From NCBI GenBank assembly GCA_963699175.1, contig OY969418.1:3968001-4032000 (forward strand): a stretch of 64,000 bases of DNA. Direction: 5' to 3'. Of this stretch, positions 57,871 through 64,000 are shown one piece after another (positions within the stretch are counted from its first letter, which is position 1; the number at the start of each line of letters is the position of its first letter). The notes below the pieces were generated by a model. That model worked only from the letters and a program-made list of their open reading frames with translations, made no database searches and was not told the DNA's origin. The DNA is from JACPYM01 sp963699175 (lineage in GTDB: Bacteria > Acidobacteriota > Blastocatellia > RBC074). The translations under genes were made by a program, and so were the position numbers.

Positions 57871-59049
57871 TCAATAAAGCAGATACTTGGCGCGCTGTTC
57901 GGCAAAGCGCCGTTCATCAGCCTGCCAGGAATCAGCCAGTTCTTCGACCGAAGCGCCATTCTCAATCTGTTCGCGCAACTTGAACGTGCCCGCGATCACA
58001 TCGAATGGGTATCGGTCGAAGACATACTCGTAGGGCGGCGTCTGCCATTCAAAGCCGTTTGGGTAGAGATCGTGGACCAGTTTGATAACTGCAATGCCCG
58101 TGACGACCGGTTTGAACGTGGCGCGGTCGAGCACGTGAATTTGCACGCCGTGACAGAGCTTGCCGCCGAACTTTTGAAAAGTCGGGATGAAACTGTGGGG
58201 GCGGAAATAGACGCCGGGTAATTCGAGGTTATTGAGCGCGGTGGCCAATTCGTAGGCATTCACGTATGGTGCGCCGATCAGTTCAAATGGTCTAGTGGTG
58301 CCGCGCCCTTCGCTAATCCGCGCGCCTTCCACATAAACAGCGCCAGGATAAACTACCGCCGTCTCCACTGTGGGCATATTGGGTGATGGGATCACCCAGG
58401 GCGCGTCCGTTTCATCAAGCCAGAACTCGCGCTGCCAACCTTGCATTGGAACCACTTCCAACTCACAGCCGATGCCAAACTCTTCATTGAAGAGCCGCGC
58501 CAATTCCGCCACCGTCATTCCGTGGCGCATCGGGAGCGGATACATGCCGACAAACGATTCATGACCGGCTTCGAGCAGGCCACCCTCGATTCCCACGCCA
58601 TTGATTGGGTTCGGACGATCAAGGACGACCACGCGCTTGCCAAATTGCTGCGCGGCCTGCATCGCCAGCGCCATTGTGTAAACAAAAGTATAGACCCGCG
58701 TGCCGACATCCTGCACATCTACCACGAGCACGTCTACGTCCTGCAACATCTGCTCGGTCGGCTGGCGGGTTTCACCGTAGAGCGAAAAGGCCATTACTCC
58801 TGTGCGCGGGTCGCGGAAGCTCTGCCACTCGATCATATTGTCCTGGGTCTCGCCGCGTATGCCGTGTTGCGGGCCAAAGAGCGCCGTCAGATTAATGTCG
58901 GGGTGAGCATGGAAAAGGTCAGCGGCGTGTCTGAAATTGTGGTCAACCGTCGCAGGATTGCAGATTACTCCTACGCGCGCGCCTGAGAGCAGGCTGGTCT
59001 TTTCCGTCAGCAATACTTCAAGTCCGAGTTTGAGCTTGTGTTTTGGCAT
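57871..59049 (-). CDS. namZ: Exo-beta-N-acetylmuramidase NamZ (DUF1343)
   Basis: A 392-residue glycosidase that removes terminal MurNAc from peptidoglycan fragments during cell wall recycling. DUF1343 features: GARVGVICNPATVDHNFRHA, ALFGPQHGIRGETQDNM, VVDVQDVGTRVYTFVYTMAL, VVLDRPNPINGVGIEG, SEGRGTTRPFELIGAPYVNA. No signal peptide is visible, so a cytoplasmic form is likely. 13 bases before the FmdE gene, likely same transcript. Confidence 0.92.
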   Translation of the reverse strand: MPKHKLKLGLEVLLTEKTSLLSGARVGVICNPATVDHNFRHAADLFHAHPDINLTALFGPQHGIRGETQDNMIEWQSFRDPRTGVMAFSLYGETRQPTEQMLQDVDVLVVDVQDVGTRVYTFVYTMALAMQAAQQFGKRVVVLDRPNPINGVGIEGGLLEAGHESFVGMYPLPMRHGMTVAELARLFNEEFGIGCELEVVPMQGWQREFWLDETDAPWVIPSPNMPTVETAVVYPGAVYVEGARISEGRGTTRPFELIGAPYVNAYELATALNNLELPGVYFRPHSFIPTFQKFGGKLCHGVQIHVLDRATFKPVVTGIAVIKLVHDLYPNGFEWQTPPYEYVFDRYPFDVIAGTFKLREQIENGASVEELADSWQADERRFAEQRAKYLLY

Positions 59050-59162
59050 CGGCGGGCAGTATCTAAAATGCGTCTGGGGCTGTCAACTTTATGTTTCAGG
59101 CAGCCAAGGATAGGGTGATTTCCTGGTCCGAAAAAGTTTCTGCAAAAAATCTGAATCTGGCT

Positions 59163-59335
59163 GGAACTTTTTCCGGCCTAGGGCGTGTAGTGGTGCAAAT
59201 GTAGGTGATCAAGCTCGTGAGTATAGTGAGGATACAAGCGAGAAAGCCACGATCACCGATTCCTTCCAAAAGAAGTTCGCATCTGAGCCTGGTAACTGAG
59301 TGAGGCAGTTACCAGGCTCTTCGAGTTTTAATTAC
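59163..59335 (+). ncRNA. Tandem structured RNA gene 1 with ECF-type promoter
   Basis: Promoter GGAAC (59163-59167), exactly 17 bases, GTGTA (59185-59189), then TAGTGGTGCAA. The RNA has an outer stem GGTGATC/GATCACC (59204-59210, 59251-59257) around a hairpin with loop AGTGAGG (59225-59231). It ends in a perfect 14-bp terminator stem (59285-59298 with 59306-59319), again with loop AGTGAGG, then TTTT. No open frame fits it. Second unit follows at once. Confidence 0.7.
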
Positions 59336-59385
59336 CCGAATTTTCCGGCAGCACAAAATCTCTTCAAAAAGTTTTAGGACTTCGT

Positions 59386-59560
59386 GGAACTTTCCCAAGC
59401 AAGAGGCGTTTAGTGGTGCAACCAAGCTGATTCGCGCTGTTGAATATAGTGAGGATATTTGATAGCGATCAGCAATTGGCCAAAAAGTTTTGATTGTGTG
59501 TGTGAGGATCGCATTTAGAAGGCTCGACAGTGAGTGAGGCACTGTCGAGCCTTTCTGATT
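59386..59560 (+). ncRNA. Tandem structured RNA gene 2 with ECF-type promoter
   Basis: Promoter GGAAC (59386-59390), 17 bases, GTTTA (59408-59412), then the same TAGTGGTGCAA. Outer stem GCTGAT/ATCAGC (59426-59431, 59468-59473) holds a hairpin with loop AGTGAGG (59448-59454). A 12-bp terminator stem GGCTCGACAGTG/CACTGTCGAGCC (59521-59532, 59540-59551) has loop AGTGAGG again. Stems differ in sequence from unit 1 yet all pair, which is covariation. Confidence 0.72.
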
Positions 59561-59770
59561 TATAGCTTCAAGTCGTCGAACTAACAGGCCAACAATTTTT
59601 TTCAGCCAGTCCGCCGATAAATCTCATTTCTTGCTTCCCCTGAACTAGGGTGTTGCATATAATCCGCGCGTTATTTGCAAAGTAAAGATTGATTGCGTCC
59701 GAAGTCAGCCGAGGCGCAAGGTTTAGTTTTTTGGTGCCCTATACCTTCGCATCCCCATGAGGAGGCCGCA

Positions 59771-60556
59771 ATGCGGTGTCGAAGTTGGCGAGCAATCGCA
59801 CCGCTGGTTTTGTTCGGAGGTCTATTAATCACAGTCGCCGCGCCAGTGACGGCAGCACAAACTGCTCTCTCCTTACCCACTGAGCGCACGGCTGACGTAA
59901 AAGAGCCGACCGGTATTATTACCGACCAGCTTTCTCCCAAAGATCTACAACGCTGGAATGCCATTGAGCGCATCGTCTTCGCGCAGGATGCCGAAGGTGT
60001 GTACTTGCACCCGACTCTGCGCGGCCTGTGGGAATGGATCGAGACGAGCGGGCACGCTGTTTACATCGCCTTCGTTAAGCCAAATCCCAACGTCACTTCT
60101 ACTGCAGGCCACTTCAACATTCTGAAACTTGATCCGCGCGGCGAACGACACGTCGGCGTTATTCAACTCAATCTCAGCAACATTGATCTGGCTTACGTTG
60201 GGCGCGAGACGTGGCGGTCGGCAGGCTTTATTCCCTTCGACCAATTGAACCGTGAGGACCGCTACGCCGAAGTGTTGGGCCACGAACTGGCTCATGCGGC
60301 AGATATACTCACTTCACTTGAGAAGACCAACCGGGTTGAGGAGATGGTCGAGAAGACCAACGAGATGCTCTTGCATCACCGCTCACTCAAACCGACCGAA
60401 CAGCTTACGGTTGAACTCAAACACCGGCTCAACCACCGCGACGCAATGTTGAAGGTTCTGGAAGCAGCCGCCGAAAAACTGGAAGGCAGAGTTTGGCGCG
60501 AACTGGTTGACAGCAAGCCGATCCGCGAGCGGGGCGGCAGTCTCGTGCGCAAATAA
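59771..60556 (+). CDS. Secreted protein with HExxH-type motif
   Basis: A 261-residue protein. Signal peptide (APLVLFGGLLITVAAPVTAA) after a GAGGAGG site. The mature part has VLGHELAHAADILTSLEK, a GHELAH motif like that of zinc metallopeptidases, but no obvious third ligand was found. Long charged helices follow. May act in the envelope. The ECF-type RNA units lie directly upstream, but whether they affect this gene is unknown. Confidence 0.65.
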   Translation: MRCRSWRAIAPLVLFGGLLITVAAPVTAAQTALSLPTERTADVKEPTGIITDQLSPKDLQRWNAIERIVFAQDAEGVYLHPTLRGLWEWIETSGHAVYIAFVKPNPNVTSTAGHFNILKLDPRGERHVGVIQLNLSNIDLAYVGRETWRSAGFIPFDQLNREDRYAEVLGHELAHAADILTSLEKTNRVEEMVEKTNEMLLHHRSLKPTEQLTVELKHRLNHRDAMLKVLEAAAEKLEGRVWRELVDSKPIRERGGSLVRK

Positions 60557-60561
60557 TCGCC

Positions 60562-60596
60562 TTTGGAGTGCGGCGTCGAGCCGCAGCACTCCAAAG
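60562..60596. terminator. Terminator between convergent genes
   Basis: TTTGGAGTGC and GCACTCCAAA form a 10-bp stem with inner GGC/GCC and a three-base bulge. No long U-tract; it sits between two converging genes. Confidence 0.5.
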
Positions 60597-60608
60597 ATAA
60601 TCCAGCCG

Positions 60609-61748
60609 TCAAGGTTTGGAATGCGGAACTAATGGCTGTATCGCCTCACCAGCCCTGTCGGCTTCTGGCAAAAAGTAAACCGTCAAACCCAAGATCACAT
60701 AGACCGCGAGCAACAACACACCTTCCATCCAATTCGACTTGCCATCCTGTACAATCAGCGCCATCACAGCCACCGAAGCCGCGATAGCCACGACCTCCAA
60801 GGCAGTAAAGTGCAGATCCATCGGCTTGCCAAAGGCATAGCTGGCAAAGACCAGTACCGGCGCGACGAATAGCGCGATCTGCATACTCGACCCGATGGCG
60901 ATGTTGAGGGCCAAGTCCATCTTGTTCTTCAGCGCCATCAAGATTGCCGTCGAATGCTCCGCCGCATTACCAATAATCGCCACCAAAATCACACCGACGA
61001 AAATCCTAGTCAGCCCCAAGGTGTGCGAAGCTGCTTCTACCGCGCCTACTAGAAACTCGCTCATCACGGCTATCAACACCGTCGCCACCAGCAGAGTCAC
61101 GACTGACCGCTTCTGGCTCCAGCCGTGCGTGCCGATGGCTTTCTCTTCCTCGTCCTGCAACTCGCCCACATACAAGTGCGAGTGCGTCTTCAACGTAAAG
61201 ATCAGGCTCAAGACGTAAGTGATGAAGAGCACGATGGCGATTTCCAGGCTCAGGTTTTGTTCGCGTACCACCGGGCTGTTGCGCACGATTAGATGAAAGA
61301 CTGCGGGCAGTAACAAGCCAATCGCCGACAGCGCCATCATCGTCGAGCCGAGCGCAGCCGCCGTCGCATTGAAGGTCTGCTGCGGGAACCTCAGACCGCC
61401 CACCAGGATGCTCAGCCCCAAGACCAGCAGGATATTGCCGATGATTGAGCCGGTGATCGAAGCCTTGACCACGTCAAACATGCCAGCGCGTAGGGCCATC
61501 AACGCGATGATCAACTCCGCCGCGTTACCAAACGTCGCGTTGAGCAACCCACCGATGCCTTCACCCAACTTCTCGGCCAGATGCTCAGTCGCGCGCCCCA
61601 TCCAACCGGCGAGCGGAATGATCGCCAGCGCCGAAGTCGCAAAGATCGCAATCGGTCTGGCGTGGGTGAATTCCAGCACGACAGCAATTGGCACAAACAC
61701 CAATAACCAATTGAGCAAGTTTTCCGCAGCAAAGAGTTTTTTCAGCAT
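60609..61748 (-). CDS. cax: Calcium/proton antiporter (CaCA family)
   Basis: A 379-residue membrane protein with about eleven helices that exchanges Ca2+ for H+. The two signature repeats are GNAAELIIALMALRAG and GNAAEHSTAILMALKN, each with the ion-binding Glu. Topology and length are normal for bacterial Cax/ChaA-like proteins. It is alone on its strand. Confidence 0.9.
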   Translation of the reverse strand: MLKKLFAAENLLNWLLVFVPIAVVLEFTHARPIAIFATSALAIIPLAGWMGRATEHLAEKLGEGIGGLLNATFGNAAELIIALMALRAGMFDVVKASITGSIIGNILLVLGLSILVGGLRFPQQTFNATAAALGSTMMALSAIGLLLPAVFHLIVRNSPVVREQNLSLEIAIVLFITYVLSLIFTLKTHSHLYVGELQDEEEKAIGTHGWSQKRSVVTLLVATVLIAVMSEFLVGAVEAASHTLGLTRIFVGVILVAIIGNAAEHSTAILMALKNKMDLALNIAIGSSMQIALFVAPVLVFASYAFGKPMDLHFTALEVVAIAASVAVMALIVQDGKSNWMEGVLLLAVYVILGLTVYFLPEADRAGEAIQPLVPHSKP

Positions 61749-61987
61749 ACTTACGTTTCAAGCCAACCCCGGCTCGATCATAGCCCTTTCACTTTCCAGT
61801 CGAATGTAGTTCAAACTACAAGCGTGGCGATTATAGAAACCCGCCCGCACTTAGTAAATCAATGCGGTGCACTCCTTTGCGATAAAAAGCTCGCGTGGCT
61901 TTTCCCACACGTCTTTGCTAAGCTTCCGCCGTGTTCAACTTGCGTTCCCTCCCCAAGATCAAAATAAACCCGTTAGGAGGAAAAACA

Positions 61988-62638
61988 ATGGCCAAGCTCT
62001 CAAACTACATCCTTCGATGCGCTGTGTTAGCCCTTGTTGTCAATTTGCTGGCACTGGCGGCAGCGGCGCAAACTAGCTCCAGATCAACAATGAGCAAAAC
62101 GACAACGACTAGGTCAACTGCGCCTGTCATCCCGCGCGGCACCCAGATGAAGATCCGCCTGCAAGACACGATTGATACGAAAGAGGCTAGAAACGGCGAT
62201 AAGTTTCGCGCCACCGTAGTCTCGCCCAGCCGTTACGATGGGGCCACTATCACCGGCCACGTCTCGAAGATTGACCAATCGGGCAAATTCAAAGGCCGCA
62301 CTTCGCTGGTGCTCTCCTTCGACCGGATTCAATTTAGAGATGGGACAAGTCGCACGATGGCCGCCCAAGTCGTCAAAGTCTATGGTGAAGATTCCGCCAA
62401 GCGCGTGGATGAAGAAGGCACCGTTCAAAGCGGCAGCAAGACTTCGACTACAGCCAAACGCACAGGCGGCGGCGCGGCAGCCGGAGCTGTCATTGGCGCA
62501 ATCGCTGGCGGCGGCAAAGGCGCGGCTATCGGCGCAGCCATCGGCGCGGGCGTCGGCGCCGGTTCGACATACATTCAAGGCAGCAATAAGGTCAAACTGG
62601 AATCAGGCACGGAGATTTTGATTAAGACCACCAGGTAA
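61988..62638 (+). CDS. Secreted protein with glycine-zipper domain
   Basis: A 216-residue protein starting after GTTAGGAGGAAAAAC. Signal peptide (VNLLALAAAAQT). The middle is a beta-rich domain (QDTIDTKEARNGDKFRATVV, GRTSLVLSFDRIQFRDGTSR). The C-terminal stretch AGAVIGAIAGGGKGAAIGAA is a glycine zipper that can insert in or lie along a membrane. Such proteins occur widely in Acidobacteriota and Proteobacteria envelopes. Function unknown. Confidence 0.78.
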   Translation: MAKLSNYILRCAVLALVVNLLALAAAAQTSSRSTMSKTTTTRSTAPVIPRGTQMKIRLQDTIDTKEARNGDKFRATVVSPSRYDGATITGHVSKIDQSGKFKGRTSLVLSFDRIQFRDGTSRTMAAQVVKVYGEDSAKRVDEEGTVQSGSKTSTTAKRTGGGAAAGAVIGAIAGGGKGAAIGAAIGAGVGAGSTYIQGSNKVKLESGTEILIKTTR

Positions 62639-62642
62639 CCCG

Positions 62643-62720
62643 AAGGATGAATGATGAGTGATGAAGGATGAAAGTAGGTTACGCCGAGCTTTCATCCTTC
62701 ATCACTCATCATTCATCCTT
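62643..62720. repeat. 32-bp perfect inverted repeat before the ThiF-like gene
   Basis: The arms 62643-62674 and 62689-62720 are perfect reverse complements with a 14-nt centre. The arm consists of GGATGAA-like heptamers (AAGGATGAATGATGAGTGAT and onward). It ends seven bases before the ATG and would form a very stable mRNA hairpin. It looks like a small mobile palindrome or a heptamer-repeat element. Confidence 0.8.
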
Positions 62721-62727
62721 TCTTCCA

Positions 62728-63744
62728 ATGGATCGCTACTCTCGCCAAATCCTCTTCCCCGGTATCGGCAAAGCAGGCCAGGAAAAGCTCGGCAAAAGCC
62801 GTGTCACGCTGATCGGTTGCGGCGCGCTTGGCGCAATGCACGCAGAGATGCTTGCGCGCGCTGGTGTAGGTTTATTGCGCCTGGTTGACCGCGATTTCAT
62901 CGAAGAGTCGAACTTGCATCGCCAGGTGATGTATGACGAGAGCGACGCTGCGAACGCGCTGCCCAAAGCCATCGCCGCTGCCAACCGCATCGCGCGCATC
63001 AACTCTGCGGTCACCGCCGAACCGGTCGTCAAAGATGTCAACTACTCCAACATCGAAGGCTTGATCCGCGATGCTGACGTAGTGCTGGATGGCACGGACA
63101 ATTTTGAAGTCCGCTATCTCATCAACGACGCAGCGGTCAAACTCAACAAGCCCTGGGTCTACGGCGCAGCGGTCAGTGCTTACGGCGTGCAGATGACGAT
63201 CATTCCCGGTGTGACGCCGTGCCTGCGCTGTGTTTTCCCCGATATGCCTGCGCCGGGTATGTCGCCGACTTGTGATACGGCGGGTGTGATCTTGCCAATC
63301 ATCGCCACCATCTCGTCTTATCAAGTCGCCGACACATTGAAGCTGTTGACGGGGCAGACCGACAAGTTGCACGGCTCGCTCATTCAATTCGACCTCTGGC
63401 AAAATTCGTTTACGCGGCTGAAGCTGCGCGAGCGCACGCCCGATTGTCCGACTTGCGCGCAACATCGCTACGAGTATTTGACTGCGCGCGGCGGGCAGAT
63501 GGTGACTTCGCTTTGCGGGCGTAACGCGGTGCAGATCACGCCAGCGACTGCTACGCAACTCGATTTTGAGAAGCTCGCCCGCCAACTCCGCGAGGCGGGG
63601 GAGGTGAGCTACAATCGTTTTTTGCTGAAGTTCAAGACAAACGAGCACGAGATCACCGTCTTCGCCGATGCGCGCGGTATTGTCAAAGGTACGGAAGATG
63701 TGAATGTGGCGCGGTCGTTGTATGCGCGGTACATTGGAGCTTGA
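62728..63744 (+). CDS. ThiF/MoeB/HesA-like adenylyltransferase
   Basis: A 338-residue E1-like enzyme that adenylates the C-terminus of a small sulfur carrier protein. Nucleotide site GCGALGAMHAEMLARAGVG; Arg/Asn motif DFIEESNLHRQVMYDESDA; DVVLDGTDNFEVRYLINDA; zinc Cys pairs CLRCVFPDM and CPTCAQHRYEYL; Cys in SPTCDTAGV. No rhodanese domain. The C-terminal 60 residues (DFEKLARQLREAGEVSYNRF) form a small extra domain. Role in thiamine, molybdopterin or other sulfur chemistry cannot be told from this window. The ATG has no ribosome site and follows a long hairpin. Confidence 0.88.
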   Translation: MDRYSRQILFPGIGKAGQEKLGKSRVTLIGCGALGAMHAEMLARAGVGLLRLVDRDFIEESNLHRQVMYDESDAANALPKAIAAANRIARINSAVTAEPVVKDVNYSNIEGLIRDADVVLDGTDNFEVRYLINDAAVKLNKPWVYGAAVSAYGVQMTIIPGVTPCLRCVFPDMPAPGMSPTCDTAGVILPIIATISSYQVADTLKLLTGQTDKLHGSLIQFDLWQNSFTRLKLRERTPDCPTCAQHRYEYLTARGGQMVTSLCGRNAVQITPATATQLDFEKLARQLREAGEVSYNRFLLKFKTNEHEITVFADARGIVKGTEDVNVARSLYARYIGA

Positions 63745-63810
63745 ATTAAAACTTAAGGTCACCTCATATCTATTGCAACCGGGAATTTCACTGGCTAAGC
63801 TTTACGAGCT

Positions 63811-64000
63811 ATGAACACTAACTTGTCGCAAGAGCTTCTCAATCTTAGTGTGGCTGAGCGCATTCAATTGGTCGAAGACCTTTGGGATAGTGTGGCGCAA
63901 AAACCTGAGGACGTAGCTGTCACCACGGCGCAGATAGAAGAGCTTGATCGCCGTCTGGAACGCTTCTCACAAGGCGCAATGCCCACCCGTTCGTGGGAAG
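63811..64000 (+). CDS. Addiction-module antitoxin-like protein, partial
   Basis: 63 residues, cut by the window end: MNTNLSQELLNLSVAERIQL, VEDLWDSVAQKPEDVAVTTA, QIEELDRRLERFSQGAMPTR. The V-x-LW-D-S and I-x-ELDRRL pattern is that of the putative addiction module component family, usually encoded before a RelE-type toxin. The toxin would lie beyond the window. Confidence 0.8.
   Translation, partial: MNTNLSQELLNLSVAERIQLVEDLWDSVAQKPEDVAVTTAQIEELDRRLERFSQGAMPTRSWE

Overview
The window reads as a bacterial chromosome, most likely Acidobacteriota (Blastocatellia-like), cut by one large compound prophage. The host assignment is inference. It rests on rnc-lepB linkage, a secreted protein with the D-x-N-x-N-G calcium-loop 'LFGNFTPQP' architecture common in that phylum, and ECF-type GGAAC promoters. 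No rRNA or tRNA is present to confirm it.

Layout. (1) 1-4772: host genes for a secreted TPR-like protein, RNase III, signal peptidase I and a polytopic membrane protein, then the 3' stump of an amidohydrolase gene. (2) 4773-12972: remnant of a first prophage (A) that starts with an IS982-family insertion sequence. It holds a SET-domain protein, small regulators, a frameshifted large terminase and a portal truncated beside an IS200/IS605 element, and ends in a broken integrase read leftward. (3) 12973-55212: a second prophage (B), bracketed by exact 32-bp direct repeats. It opens with an integrase broken by a 118-bp MITE-like insert. Leftward early genes follow, then a nucleoside-deoxyribosyltransferase-like/ricin-lectin fusion, a cassette of host-like secreted proteins, a second IS982 copy inside a small membrane-protein gene, and an SSB-like protein. 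A complete leftward podovirus-like virion block comes next: holin, papain-like protein, internal virion and tail proteins, N4-gp56-like capsid, scaffold, portal, terminase. Small early genes, a gene-poor GC-hairpin zone and a replication-relaxation-like protein close the element. (4) 55170-64000: the decayed 5' part of the same amidohydrolase gene, then host genes: CDF metal exporter, FmdE-like protein, NamZ muramidase, Ca2+/H+ antiporter, glycine-zipper protein, ThiF/MoeB-like enzyme, and an antitoxin cut by the window end.

How the parts work together. Prophages A and B share gene order around packaging: divergent small HTH protein, MQIGSAEHKA protein, TerS, TerL, antisense 38-aa membrane peptide, 88-aa protein, structured RNA, portal. 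Their large terminases are unrelated, so the module has been swapped by recombination. Both integrases start head to head around a 32-bp piece of the amidohydrolase gene, so both elements targeted that gene.

Two RNA systems stand out and appear undescribed. First, an H-type pseudoknot RNA recurs at least four times in the prophages. Its stem order and loop sizes are constant while the sequences differ. It lies directly upstream of both portal genes and two other phage genes, with an extended -10 promoter before three copies and a U-tract hairpin after the two portal copies. Second, two tandem RNA genes in host DNA at 59.16-59.56 kb each have a GGAAC-N17-GTNTA promoter and two hairpins that show the same AGTGAGG loop on unrelated, compensated stems.
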